Below, one piece after another: positions 34,646 to 48,958 of a DNA stretch of 64,000 nucleotides. Where the stretch lies: assembly GCF_030867145.1 (NCBI RefSeq), contig NC_134434.1:1-64000 (forward strand), read 5' to 3'. Numbering within the stretch: position 1 is the stretch's first letter; every line of letters starts with the position of its first letter. Below the pieces are notes generated by a model. That model did not search any database and was not told the origin of the DNA. It saw only the letters and a list, made by a program, of their open reading frames with translations. The stretch is from Opisthocomus hoazin. Lineage: Eukaryota; Chordata; Aves; Opisthocomiformes; Opisthocomidae. The translations under genes were made by a program, and so were the position numbers.

Positions 34646-37600
34646 GAGAAGGTGGTGAGCACCTAGTGATCAACCTGAGGACACCAGTGAAGTCCCTGAG
34701 ACCCCAGTGAAGACCCCAGGACCGTAGTGAACACTCCGAAAACCCAGCAAAGACCCCGAGACCCCACTGAACACTCCAGGACACCAGTGAATTCCCTAAA
34801 ACACTTGTGATACCCCAAGACACTAGTGAACACCTCAGGACCCGGGCGAAGCCCCCAGGATGCCAGCGAGTGCCCCAGGACCCCAGCGAAGCCCACAGGA
34901 CCCCAGCGAGCACCCCAGAACCCCAGTGAAGGTGCTGAGACCCCAGAGAAGGCCCCTGGACCCCAGAGAAACCCCGAGAAACCAGTGTTAACCTCGAGAC
35001 CCCAGTGAAGACCCCGAGAGACCAGTGAACAACCCAGGACCCAAGTGAAGGTTCTGAGACTCCAATGAACATTCCAAGACCCCAGAGAAGGTGGTGAGCA
35101 CCTGGTGATCAACCCGAGGACCCCAGTGAAGTCCCCAGGACCCCAGCGAAGCCCCAAGAACCCCAGCGAGCACGCCAGAACCCCAGCAAAGGCCCCAGGA
35201 CCCCAGGGAGCACCCCAGGACAGTGGTGAAGCCCCCAGGACTGCGGTGAGGAACCTAAGACCCCGGCGAAGACCCCAGGACCCCAGCGAGAACCCCAGGA
35301 CTGCAGCGAGAACCCCAGGACTGCAGCGAGAACCCCAGGACTGCAGCGAGAACCCCAGAATCACGGCGAACCCCCCGGACCCCAGCAAAGCACCCCAGGA
35401 CCGCGGCAAATCTCCCAGGACTGCAGCGAGCACCCCAAAATCCCAGCGAGCATCCCAGGACACCAGCAAGGCTCCCAGGACTCCAGTGAGTACTCCAGGA
35501 CCCCAACAGAGCCCCCAAGATCCGCACAGAGCCCCCAAGACCCCAGCAAGCCCCCAGGACCCCAACAGAACCCCATAAACCCAGCAAAGTCCCCAGGACA
35601 CAAACAGAGCCCCCAGGACCCCAGCGAAGCCCCCAGGACCCCAGCGAAGCCCCCAGGACCCCAGCGAGTACCCCAGGACCCCAGCGAGAACCCCACAACC
35701 GCGGCAAAGCCCCCAGGAACCCACTGAGCACCCCAAGACCCGAGCAAAGTCCCCAGGACCCCAACAGAACCTACAGGACCCCAGCGAAGACCCCAGAACC
35801 CCAGTGAAGCCCCCAGGACCCCAGCGAGCACCCCGGGACCGCAGCAAAGCCCCAGAAACCCAGCGAGCACTCCAGGATACCAGCGAGCACCCCAAAACCC
35901 CAGTGAAGGTGCTGAGACCCCAGAGAATGCCCCTGGACCCCAGAGAAGACCCCAAGAAACCAGTGTTAACCTAGAGACTCCAGTGAAGACCCCGAGAGAC
36001 CAGTGAACACACCAGGACCCAAATGAAGGTTCTGAGACTCCAATGAACATCCCAAGACCCCAGAGAAGGTGGTGAGCACCTGGTGATCAACCCGAGGACC
36101 CCAGTGAAGTCCCCAGGACCCCAGCGAAGCCCCAAGAACCCCAGCGAGCACGCCAGAACGCCAGCAAAGGCCCCAGGACCCCAGGGAGCACCCCAGGACA
36201 GTGGCGAAGCCCCCAGGACTGTGGTGAGGAACCTAAGACCCTGGCGAAGCCCCCAGGACCCCAGCGAGCACCCCAGGACCCCAGCAAAGCCCCCCAGGAC
36301 TGCAGCGAGAACCCCAGGACTGCAGCGAGAACCCCAGAATCGCGGTGAACCCCCAGGACCCCAGCGAGCACCGCAGGACCCTAGCAAAGCCCACAGGACC
36401 GCAGCGAGCACCCCAGGACCCAAGTGAAGGTTCTGAGACACCAATGAACATCCCGAGACCCCAGAGAAGGTGGTGAGCACCTGGTGATCAACCGGAGGAC
36501 CCCAGTGAAGTCCCCGAGACCCCAGGACCGTAGTGAACACTCCGAAACCTCAGTGAAGACCCCAGGACCGTAGTGAACACTCCGAAAATCCAGAGAAGCC
36601 CCCAGGACCCCAGCAAAGCCCCCAGGACCCCAGTGAGCACCCCAGGACCCCAGTGAGCACCCCAGGACCACGGTGAGGAACCTAAGACCCCGGCGAAGCC
36701 CCCAGGACACCATCGAGCACCCCAGGACTGCAGCGAGCACCCCAGGACTGCAGCGAGCACCCCAGGACCACAGCGAGTACCCCAGGACCCCAGCAAAGCC
36801 TCCCAATACTCCAGCGAGAACCCCAGGACCCCAGCAAGCGCCCCAGGACCCCAGCAAAGCCTCCAGGACACCAGCGAGCGCCCCAGGACCCCAACCAGAA
36901 CCCCAGGACCCCAACCAGAACCCCAGGACCCCAGCGAGCACCCCAGTACCCCAACAGAGCCCCCAGGACCCAAACAGAGCCCCCAAGACACCAGCGTAGC
37001 CCCCAGGACCCCAACAGATCACCCAGGACCCCAGCGAATCCCCCGGGATGCCAGCGAGAACCCCAGGACCCCAGCGAAGCCTACAGGACCCCAGCGAGCA
37101 CCCCAGGACCCCAGTGAAGGTGATGAGACCCCAGAGAAGACCCCGAGAAACCAATGTTAACCTAGAGACCACAGTGAAGACCCTGAGAGACCAGTGAACA
37201 CCCCAGGACCCAAGTGAAGGTTCTGAGACCCCAATGAACATCCCGAGACCCCAGAGAAGGTGGTGAGCACCTGGTGATTACCCCTAGGACCTCAGTGAAG
37301 TCCCCAGGACCCCAGTGAAGCCCCAAGAACCCCAGCGAGCATCCCAAAACCCCAGCAAAGGCCCCAGGACCCCAGCGAACATCTCAGGACCCCAGGGAGC
37401 ACCCCAGGACAGTGGCAAAGCCCCCAGCAGCGCGACGAGGACCCTAGGACCTTGGCAAAGCCCCCAGGATACCAGCGAGCACCGCAGGACCACAGCGAGC
37501 ACCCCAGGACCCCAGCAAAGTCTCCCAATACTCCAGCGAACACTCCAGGACCGCAGCGAGAACCCCAGGACCGCGGCGAAGCCCCCCAGGACCCCAGCAA

Positions 37601-40600
37601 AGCCTCCCAGGACTGCAGCGAGAACCCCAGGACTGCAGCGAGAACCCCAGAATCGCGGTGAACCCCCAGGACCCCAGCGAGCACCGCAGGAGCCCAGCAA
37701 AGCCCACAGGACCGCAGCGAGCACCCCAGGACCCAAGTGAAGGTTTTGAGACACCAATGAACATCCCGAGACCCCAGAGAAGGTGGTGAGCACCTGGTGA
37801 TCAACCCGAGGACCCCAGTGAAGTCCGCGAGACCCCAGGACTGTAGTGAACACTCCAAAACTTCAGTGAAGACCCCAGGACCGTAGTGAACACTCCGAAA
37901 CCTCAGTGAAGACCCCAGGACCGTAGTGAACACTCCGAAAATCCAGAGAAGCCCCCAGGACCCCAGCGAAGCCCCCAGGACCCCAGTGAGCACCCTAGGA
38001 AAGCGGTGAGGAACCTAAGACCCCGGCGAAGCCCCCAGGACTGCAGCGAGCACCCCAGGACTGCAGCGAGCACCCCAGGACTGCAGCGAGCACCCCAGGA
38101 CCCCAGCAAAGCCTCCCAATACTCCAGCGAGAACCCCAGGACCCCAGCAAGCGCCCCAGGACCCCAGCAAAGCCTCCAGGACACCAGCGAGCACCCCAGG
38201 AACCCAGCGAGCGCCCCAGGACCCCAACCAGAACCCCAGGACCCCAACCAGAACCCCAGGACCCCAGCGAGCACCCCAGTACCCCAACAGAGCCCCCAGG
38301 ACCCAAACAGAGCCCCCAAGACACCAGCGTAGCCCCCAGGACCCCAACAGATCACCCAGGACCCCAGCGAAGTCCCCGGGATGCCAGCGAGAACCCCAGG
38401 ACCCCAGCGAAGCCTACAGGACCCCAGCGAGCAACACAGGACCCCAGTGAAGGTGATGAGACCCCAGAGAAGACCCCGAGAAACCAATGTTAACCTAGAG
38501 ACCACAGTGAAGACCCTGAGAGACCAGTGAACACCCCAGGACCCAAGTGAAGGTTCTGAGACCCCAATGAACATCCCGAGACCCCAGAGAAGGTGGTGAG
38601 CACCTAGTGATCAACCTGAGGACACCAGTGAAGTCCCTGAGACCCCAGTGAAGACCCCAGGACCGTAGTGAACACTCCGAAAACCCAGCAAAGACCCCGA
38701 GACCCCACTGAACACTCCAGGACACCAGTGAATTCCCTAAAACACTTGTGATACCCCAAGACACTAGTGAACACCTCAGGACCCGGGCGAAGCCCCCAGG
38801 ATGCCAGCAAGTGCCCCAGGACCCCAGCGAAGCCCACAGGACCCCAGCGAGCACCCCAGAACCCCAGTGAAGGTGCTGAGACCCCAGAGAAGGCCCCTGG
38901 ACCCCAGAGAAACCCCGAGAAACCAGTGTTAACCTCGAGACCCCAGTGAAGACCCCGAGAGACCAGTGAACAACCCAGGACCCAAGTGAAGGTTCTGAGA
39001 CTCCAATGAACATCCCAAGACCCCAGAGAAGGTGGTGAGCACCTGGTGATCAACCCGAGGACCCCAGTGAAGTCCCCAGGACCCCAGCGAAGCCCCAAGA
39101 ACCCCAGCGAGCACGCCAGAACCCCAGCAAAGGCCCCAGGACCCCAGGGAGCACCCCAGGACAGTGGTGAAGCCCCCAGGACTGCGGTGAGGAACCTAAG
39201 ACCCCGGCGAAGACCCCAGGACCCCAGCGAGCACCCCAGGACCCCAGCAAAGGCCCCCAGGACTGCAGCGAGAACCCCAGGACTGCAGCGAGAACCCCAG
39301 GACTGCAGCGAGAACCCCAGAATCACGGCGAACCCCCCGGACCCCAGCAAAGCACCCCAGGACCGCGGCAAATCTCCCAGGACTGCAGCGAGCACCCCAA
39401 AATCCCAGCGAGCATCCCAGGACACCAGCAAGGCTCCCAGGACTCCAGTGAGTACTCCAGGACCCCAACAGAGCCCCCAAGATCCGCACAGAGCCCCCAA
39501 GACCCCAGCAAGCCCCCAGGACCCCAACAGAACCCCATAAACCCAGCAAAGCCCCCAGGACCCCAGCGAAGCCCCCAGGACCCCAGCGAGTACCCCAGGA
39601 CCCCAGCGAGAACCCCACAACCGCGGCAAAGCCCCCAGGAACCCACTGAGCACCCCAAGACCCGAGCAAAGTCCCCAGGACCCCAACAGAACCTACAGGA
39701 CCCCAGCGAAGACCCCAGAACCCCAGTGAAGCCCCCAGGACCCCAGCGAGCACCCCAGGACCGCAGCAAAGCCCCAGAAACCCAGCGAGCACTCCAGGAT
39801 ACCAGCGAGCACCCCAAAACCCCAGTGAAGGTGCTGAGACGCCAGAGAATGCCCCTGGACCCCAGAGAAGACCCCAAGAAACCAGTGTTAACCTAGAGAC
39901 TCCAGTGAAGACCCCGAGAGACCAGTGAACACACCAGGACCCAAGTGAAGGTTCTGAGACTCCAATGAACATCCCAAGACCCCAGAGAAGGTGGTGAGCA
40001 CCTGGTGATCAACCCGAGGACCCCAGTGAAGTCCCCAGGACCCCAGCGAAGCCCCAAGAACCCCAGCGAGCACGCCAGAACGCCAGCAAAGGCCCCAGGA
40101 CCCCAGGGAGCACCCCAGGACAGTGGCGAAGCCCCCAGGACTGTGGTGAGGAACCTAAGACCCCGGCGAAGCCCCCAGGACCCCAGCGAGCACCCCAGGA
40201 CCCCAGCAAAGCCCCCCAGGACTGCAGCGAGAACCCCAGAATCGCGGTGAACCCCCAGGACCCCAGCGAGCACCGCAGGACCCTAGCAAAGCCCACAGGA
40301 CCGCAGCGAGCACCCCAGGACCCAAGTGAAGGTTCTGAGACACCAATGAACATCCCGAGACCCCAGAGAAGGTGGTGAGCACCTGGTGATCAACCGGAGG
40401 ACCCCAGTGAAGTCCCCGAGACCCCAGGACCGTAGTGAACACTCCGAAACCTCAGTGAAGACCCCAGGACCGTAGTGAACACTCCGAAAATCCAGAGAAG
40501 CCCCCAGGACCCCAGCAAAGCCCCCAGGACCCCAGTGAGCACCCCAGGACCCCAGTGAGCACCCCAGGACCACGGTGAGGAACCTAAGACCCCGGCGAAG

Positions 40601-41175
40601 CCCCCAGGACACCATTGAGCACCCCAGGACTGCAGCGAGCACCCCAGGACTGCAGCGAGCACCCCAGGACCACAGCGAGTACCCCAGGACCCCAGCAAAG
40701 CCTCCCAATACTCCAGCGAGAACCCCAGGACCCCAGCAAGCGCCCCAGGACCCCAGCAAAGCCTCCAGGACACCAGCGAGCGCCCCAGGAACCCAGCGAG
40801 CGCCCCAGGACCCCAACCAGAACCCCAGGACCCCAACCAGAACCCCAGGACCCCAGCGAGCACCCCAGTACCCCAACAGAGCCCCCAGGACCCAAACAGA
40901 GCCCCCAAGACACCAGCGTAGCCCCCAGGACCCCAACAGATCACCCAGGACCCCAGCGAATCCCCCGGGATGCCAGCGAGAACCCCAGGACCCCAGCGAA
41001 GCCTACAGGACCCCAGCGAGCACCCCAGGACCCCAGTGAAGGTGATGAGACCCCAGAGAAGACCCCGAGAAACCAATGTTAACCTAGAGACCACAGTGAA
41101 GACCCTGAGAGACCAGTGAACACCCCAGGACCCAAGTGAAGGTTCTGAGACCCCAATGAACATCCCGAGACCCCA
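34646..41175. repeat. Higher-order repeat copy 3 (6,530 bp)
   Basis: Identical in order to copies 1 and 2 up to about 40.1 kb, then shorter by about 60 bp net (three units) near 40.2-40.8 kb. To the right, 2.59- and 2.47-kb subunits of the same kind continue to 46.2 kb without the 3.9-kb partner. Confidence 0.78.
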
Positions 41176-44100
41176 GAGAAGGTGGTGAGCACCTAGTGAT
41201 CAACCTGAGGACACCAGTGAAGTCCCTGAGACCCCAGTGAAGACCCCAGGACCGTAGTGAACACTCCGAAAACCCAGCAAAGACCCCGAGACCCCACTGA
41301 ACACTCCAGGACACCAGTGAATTCCCTAAAACACTTGTGATACCCCAAGACACTAGTGAACACCCCAGGACCCAGGCGAAGCCCCCAGGACTGCAGCGAG
41401 TGCCCCAGGACCCCAGCGAAGCCCACAGGACCCCAGCGAGCACCCCAGAACCCCAGTGAAGGTGCTGAGACCCCAGAGAAGGCCCCTGGACCCCAGAGAA
41501 ACCCCGAGAAACCAGTGTTAACCTAGAGACCCCAGTGAAGACCCCGAGAGACCAGTGAACAACCCAGGACCCAAGTGAAGGTTCTGAGACTCCAATGAAC
41601 ATCCCAAGACCCCAGAGAAGGTGGTGAGCACCTGGTGATCAACCCGAGGACCCCAGTGAAGTCCCCAGGACCCCAGCGAAGCCCCAAGAACCCCAGCGAG
41701 CACGCCAGAACCCCAGCAAAGGCCCCAGGGCCCCAGGGAGCACCCCAGGACAGTGGTGAAGCCCCCAGGACTGTGGTGAGGAACCTAAGACCCCGGCGAA
41801 GACCCCAGGACCCCAGCGAGCACCCCAGGACCCCAGCAAAGGCCCCCAGGACTGCAGCGAGAACCCCAGGACTGCAGCGAGAACCCCAGGACTGCAGTGA
41901 GAACCCCAGGACTGCAGCGAGAACCCCAGAATCACGGCGAACCCCCCGGACCCCAGCAAAGCACCCCAGGACCGCGGCAAATCTCCCAGGACTGCAGCGA
42001 GCACCCCAAAATCCCAGCGAGCATCCCAGGACACCAGCAAGGCTCCCAGGACTCCAGTGAGTACTCCAGGACCCCAACAGAGCCCCCAAGATCCGCACAG
42101 AGCCCCCAAGACCCCAGCAAGCCCCCAGGACCCCAACAGAACCCCATAAACCCAGCAAAGTCCCCAGGACACAAACAGAGCCCCCAGGACCCCAGCGAGT
42201 ACCCCAGGACCCCAGCGAGAACCCCACAACCGCGGCAAAGCCCCCAGGAACCCACTGAGCACCCCAAGACCCGAGCAAAGTCTCCAGGACCCCAACAGAA
42301 CCTACAGGACCCCAGCGAAGACCCCAGAACCCCAGTGAAGCCCCCAGGACCCCAGCGAGCACCCCAGGACCGCAGCAAAGCCCCAGAAACCCAGCGAGCA
42401 CTCCAGGATACCAGCGAGCACCCCAAAACCCCAGTGAAGGTGCTGAGACCCCAGAGAATGCCCCTGGACCCCAGAGAAGACCCCAAGAAACCAGTGTTAA
42501 CCTAGAGACTCCAGTGAAGACCCCGAGAGACCAGTGAACACACCAGGACCCAAATGAAGGTTCTGAGACTCCAATGAACATCCCAAGACCCCAGAGAAGG
42601 TGGTGAGCACCTGGTGATCAACCCGAGGACCCCAGTGTAGTCCCCAGGACCCCAGCGAAGCCCCAAGAACCCCAGCGAGCACGCCAGAACGCCAGCAAAG
42701 GCCCCAGGACCCCAGGGAGCACCCCAGGACAGTGGCGAAGCCCCCAGGACTGTGGTGAGGAACCTAAGACCCCGGCGAAGCCCCCAGGACCCCAGCGAGC
42801 ACCCCAGGACCCCAGCAAAGCCCCCCAGGACTGCAGCGAGAACCCCAGAATCGCGGTGAACCCCCAGGACCCCAGCGAGCACCGCAGGACCCTAGCAAAG
42901 CCCACAGGACCGCAGCGAGCACCCCAGGACCCAAGTGAAGGTTCTGAGACACCAATGAACATCCCGAGACCCCAGAGAAGGTGGTGAGCACCTGGTGATC
43001 AACCGGAGGACCCCAGTGAAGTCCCCGAGACCCCAGGACCGTAGTGAACACTCCGAAACCTCAGTGAAGACCCCAGGACCGTAGTGAACACTCCGAAAAT
43101 CCAGAGAAGCCCCCAGGACCCCAGCAAAGCCCCCAGGACCCCAGTGAGCACCCCAGGACCACGGTGAGGAACCTAAGACCCCGGCGAAGCCCCCAGGACA
43201 CCATCGAGCACCCCAGGACTGCAGCGAGCACCCCAGGACTGCAGCGAGCACCCCAGGACCACAGCGAGTACCCCAGGACCCCAGCAAAGCCTCCCAATAC
43301 TCCAGCGAGAACCCCAGGACCCCAGCAAGCGCCCCAGGACCCCAGCAAAGCCTCCAGGACACCAGCGAGCACCCCAGGAACCCAGCGAGTGCCCCAGGAC
43401 CCCAACCAGAACCCCAGGACCCCAACCAGAACCCCAGGACCCCAGCGAGCACCCCAGTAACCCAACAGAGCCCCCAGGACCCAAACAGAGCCCCCAAGAC
43501 ACCAGCGTAGCCCCCAGGACCCCAACAGATCACCCAGGACCCCAGCGAAGTCCCCGGGATGCCAGCGAGAACCCCAGGACCCCAGCGAAGCCTACAGGAC
43601 CCCAGCGAGCAACACAGGACCCCAGTGAAGGTGATGAGACCCCAGAGAAGACCCCGAGAAACCAATGTTAACCTAGAGACCACAGTGAAGACCCTGAGAG
43701 ACCAGTGAACACCCCAGGACCCAAGTGAAGGTTCTGAGACCCCAATGAACATCCCGAGACCCCAGAGAAGGTGGTGAGCACCTAGTGATCAACCTGAGGA
43801 CACCAGTGAAGTCCCTGAGACCCCAGTGAAGACCCCAGGACCGTAGTGAACACTCCGAAAACCCAGCAAAGACCCCGAGACCCCACTGAACACTCCAGGA
43901 CACCAGTGAATGCCCTAAAACACTTGTGATACCCCAAGACACTAGTGAACACCCCAGGAGCCGGGCGAAGCCCCCAGGATGCCAGCGAGTGCCCCAGGAC
44001 CCCAGCGAAGCCCACAGGACCCCAGCGAGCACCCCAGAACCCCAGTGAAGGTGCTGAGACCCCAGAGAAGGCCCCTGGACCCCAGAGAAACCCCGAGAAA

Positions 44101-44779
44101 CCAGTGTTAACCTCGAGACCCCAGTGAAGACCCCGAGAGACCAGTGAACAACCCAGGACCCAAGTGAAGGTTCTGAGACTCCAATGAACATCCCAAGACC
44201 CCAGAGAAGGTGGTGAGCACCTGGTGATCAACCCGAGGACCCCAGTGAAGTCCCCAGGACCCCAGCGAAGCCCCAAGAACCCCAGCGAGCACGCCAGAAC
44301 CCCAGCAAAGGCCCCAGGGCCCCAGGGAGCACCCCAGGACAGTGGTGAAGCCCCCAGGACTGCGGTGAGGAACCTAAGACCCCGGCGAAGACCCCAGGAC
44401 CCCAGCGAGCACCCCAGGACCCCAGCAAAGGCCCCCAGGACTGCAGCGAGAACCCCAGGACTGCAGCGAGAACCCCAGGACTGCAGCGAGAACCCCAGGA
44501 CTGCAGTGAGAACCCCAGGACTGCAGCGAGAACCCCAGAATCACGGCGAACCCCCCGGACCCCAGCAAAGCACCCCAGGACCGCGGCAAATCTTCCAGGA
44601 CTGCAGCGAGCACCCCAAAATCCCAGCGAGCATCCCAGGACACCAGCAAGGCTCCCAGGACTCCAGTGAGTACTCCAGGACCCCAACAGAGCCCCCAAGA
44701 TCCGCACAGAGCCCCCAAGACCCCAGCAAGCCCCCAGGACCCCAACAGAACCCCATAAACCCAGCAAAGCCCCCAGGAC

Positions 44780-47700
44780 CCCAGCGAAGCCCCCAGGACC
44801 CCAGCGAGCACCCCAGGACCGCAGCAAAGCCCCAGAAACCCAGCGAGCACTCCAGGATACCAGCGAGCACCCCAAAACCCCAGTGAAGGTGCTGAGACCC
44901 CAGAGAATGCCCCTGGACCCCAGAGAAGTCCCCAAGAAACCAGTGTTAACCTAGAGACTCCAGTGAAGACCCCGAGAGACCAGTGAACACACCAGGACCC
45001 AAATGAAGGTTCTGAGACTCCAATGAACATCCCAAGACCCCAGAGAAGGTGGTGAGCACCTGGTGATCAACCCGAGGACCCCAGTGAAGTCCCCAGGACC
45101 CCAGCGAAGCCCCAAGAACCCCAGCGAGCACGCCAGAACGCCAGCAAAGGCCCCAGGACCCCAGGGAGCACCCCAGGACAGTGGCGAAGCCCCCAGGACT
45201 GTGGTGAGGAACCTAAGACCCCGGCGAAGCCCCCAGGACCCCAGCGAGCACCCCAGGACCCCAGCAAAGCCCCCCAGGACTGCAGCGAGAACCCCAGAAT
45301 CGCGGTGAACCCCCAGGACCCCAGCGAGCACCGCAGGACCCTAGCAAAGCCCACAGGACCGCAGCGAGCACCCCAGGACCCAAGTGAAGGTTCTGAGACA
45401 CCAATGAACATCCCGAGACCCCAGAGAGGGTGGTGAGCACCTGGTGATCAACCGGAGGACCCCAGTGAAGTCCCCGAGACCCCAGGACCGTAGTGAACAC
45501 TCCGAAACCTCAGTGAAGACCCCAGGACCGTAGTGAACACTCCGAAAATCCAGAGAAGCCCCCAGGACCCCAGCAAAGCCCCCAGGACCCCAGTGAGCAC
45601 CCCAGGACCCCAGTGAGCACCCCAGGACCACGGTGAGGAACCTAAGACCCCGGCGAAGCCCCCAGGACACCATCGAGCACCCCAGGACTGCAGCGAGCAC
45701 CCCAGGACCACAGCGAGTACCCCAGGACCCCAGCAAAGCCTCCCAATACTCCAGCGAGAACCCCAGGACCCCAGCAAGCGCCCCAGGACCCCAGCAAAGC
45801 CTCCAGGACACCAGCGAGCACCCCAGGAACCCAGCGAGTGCCCCAGGACCCCAACCAGAACCCCAGGACCCCAACCAGAACCCCAGGACCCCAACCAGAA
45901 CCCCAGGACCCCAGCGAGCACCCCAGTAACCCAACAGAGCCCCCAGGACCCAAACAGAGCCCCCAAGACACCAGCGTAGCCCCCAGGACCCCAACAGATC
46001 ACCCAGGACCCCAGCGAAGTCCACGGGATGCCAGCGAGAACCCCAGGACCCCAGCGAAGCCTACAGGACCCCAGCGAGCAACACAGGACCCCAGTGAAGG
46101 TGATGAGACCCCAGAGAAGACCCCGAGAAACCAATGTTAACCTAGAGACCACAGTGAAGACCCTGAGAGACCAGTGAACACCCCAGGACCCAAGTGAAGG
46201 TTCTGAGACCCCAATGAACATCCCGAGACCCCAGAGAAGGTGGTGAGCACCTAGTGATCAACCTGAGGACACCAGTGAAGTCCCTGAGACCCCAGTGAAG
46301 ACCCCAGGACCGTAGTGAACACTCCAAAAACCCAGCAAAGACCCCGAGACCCCACTGAACACTCCAGGACACCAGTGAATGCCCTAAAACACTTGTGATA
46401 CCCCAAGACACTAGTGAACACCCCAGGAGCCGGGCGAAGCCCCCAGGATGCCAGCGAGTGCCCCAGGACCCCAGCGAAGCCCACAGGACCCCAGCGAGCA
46501 CCCCAGAACCCCAGTGAAGGTGCTGAGACCCCAGAGAAGGCCCCTGGACCCCAGAGAAACCCCGAGAAACCAGTGTTAACCTAGAGACCCCAGTGAAGAC
46601 CCCGAGAGACCAGTGAACAACCCAGGACCCAAGTGAAGGTTCTGAGACTCCAATGAACATCCCAAGACCCCAGAGAAGGTGGTGAGCACCTGGTGATCAA
46701 CCCGAGGACCCCAGTGAAGTCCCCAGGACCCCAGCGAAGCCCCAAGAACCCCAGCGAGCACGCCAGAACCCCAGCAAAGGCCCCAGGACCCCAGGGAGCA
46801 CCCCAGGACAGTGGCGAAGCCCCCAGGACTGCGGTGAGGAACCTAAGACCCCGGTGAAGCCCCCAGGACCCCAGCAAAGAACCCAGGACCCCAGCGAGCA
46901 CCCCAGGACCCCAGCAAAGGCCCCCAGGACTCCAGCGAACACCCCAGGACTGCAGCGAGAACCCCAGGACTGCAGTGAGAACCTCAGGACTGCAGCGAGA
47001 ACCCCAGAATCACGGCGAACCCCCCGGACACCAGCAAAGCCCACAGGACCACAGCGAGCACCCCAGGACCCCAGCGAGAACCCCACAACCGCAGCAAAGC
47101 CCCCCCCCCAGGAAAGCAGCGAGCACCCCAGGACCCAAGTGAAGGTTCTGAGACACCAATGAACATCCCGAGACCCCAGAGAAGGTGGTGAGCACCTGGT
47201 GATCAACCCGAAGACCCCAGTGAAGTCCCCGAGACCCCAGAACCGTAGTGAACACTCCGAAACCTCAGTGAAGACCCCAGAACTGTAGTGAACACTCCGA
47301 AAACCCAGTGAAGACCCCAGGACCCCAGCAAAGACCCCGAGAACCCACTGAACACTCCAGAACACCAGTGAATGCCCCAAAACAACTGTGATACCCCAAG
47401 ACACTAGTGAACACCCCAGGACGCCAGCGAAGCCCCCAGGACCGCAGCGACCACCCCAGGACCCCAGCAAAGCCCGCAGGACCCCAGCTAGCACCCCAGG
47501 ACCCCAGCCAAGCCCCCAGGACCCCAGCAAGCACCCCAGGACCATGGCGAAGCCACCAGGACCGCAGCGAGGAACCTAGGAACCCAGCGAGCACCCCAGG
47601 ACCGCAGCGAGCAAACCCCAGCATCCCAGCGAAGACCCCAGGACTCCAGCGAGCATTCCAGGATGACAGCGAGCACCCCAGGACCCCAGCAAAGCCCCCC

Positions 47701-48958
47701 AGGACTCCAGCGAGCACCCCAGGACCGCAGCAAGAACCCCAGGACTGCGAGTACCCCAGGACCCCAGCAAAGCCCCCAGGACCCCAGCAAAGTCCCCAGG
47801 ACGCCAGCGAGCACCCCAGAACACCAGCAAAGCCCCCAGGACCCCAGTGAGCATCCCAGGACCATGGCGAAGCCCCCAGGACCGCGGCGAGGAACCCAGG
47901 AACCCAGTGAGCACCCCAGGACCGCAGCGAGCAAACCCCAGCGAAGCCCCCAGGACTCCAGCGATCATTCCAGGACCACAGCGAGCACCCCAGAACCCCA
48001 GTAAAGCCCCCCAGGACTGCAACGAGCACCCCAGGACTGCAGCACGAACCCCAGGACTGCAGCGAGCACCCCAGGACCGTGGCGAAGCCCCCAGGACTCC
48101 AACAAGTACCCCAGGACCCCAGCAAAGTCCCCCAGGACTCCAGCTAACACCCCAGGACCACAGCGAGAACCCCACGACCGCGGCAAAGCCCCCAGGATAC
48201 CAGCGAGCACCTCAGGACCCAGGCAAGCCCCCAGGAACCCACCGAGCACCCCAAGACCTGAGAAAAGTCCCCAGACCTCAGCAAAACCTGCAGGACCCCA
48301 GCAAATCTCCCAGGACCCCAACAGAGCCTACAGGACCCCAGCGAAGCCCACAGGACCCCAGCAAAGCCCTTAGGACTCCAGTGAAGCTGCTTAGACTTCA
48401 GAGAAGGCCCCTGGACCCCAGAGAAGACCCCAAGAAACCAGTGTTAACCTAGACACTCCAGTGAAGACCCCGAGAGACCAGTGAACACCCCAGGAACCAA
48501 ATGAAGGTTCTGAGACTCCAATGAACATTGCAAGACCCCAGAGAAGGTGGTGCGCCCCTGGTGATGAACCCGAGGACCCCAGTGAAGTCCCCAGGACTCC
48601 AGCGAGCACCCCAGAACAACAGCAAGCACCCAGGACCCCAGCAAATCCCTCCAGGACTCCAGCGAACACCCCAGGACCGCAGCGAGAACCCCAGGACTGC
48701 AGCGAGAACCCCAGAATCACGGCGAACCCCCAGGACCGCAGCGAGCACCCCAGGACCCCAGCAAAGCCCACAGGACCGCAGCGAGCACCCCAGGACCCCA
48801 GCAAAGCCCACAGGACCGCAGCGAGCACCCCAGGACCCCAGCAAGAACCCCACGACTGCGGCAAAGCCCCCAGGAAAGCAGCGAGCACCCCAGGACAGTG
48901 GCGAAGCCTCCAGGACCACAGCAAAGCCCCCAGGACCCCAGCGAAGACCCCAGAACCC
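44780..48958. repeat. 4.16-kb tandem duplication, copy 1
   Basis: Adjacent to copy 2 with an offset of 4,177 bp at the left and 4,157-4,159 bp further right, the change reflecting one 20-bp unit. It includes a distinctive block at 47.1-48.4 kb rich in CCATGGCGAAGCC-type and AGCAAACCCCAG-type variants that is absent from the 6.6-kb units. Confidence 0.75.
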
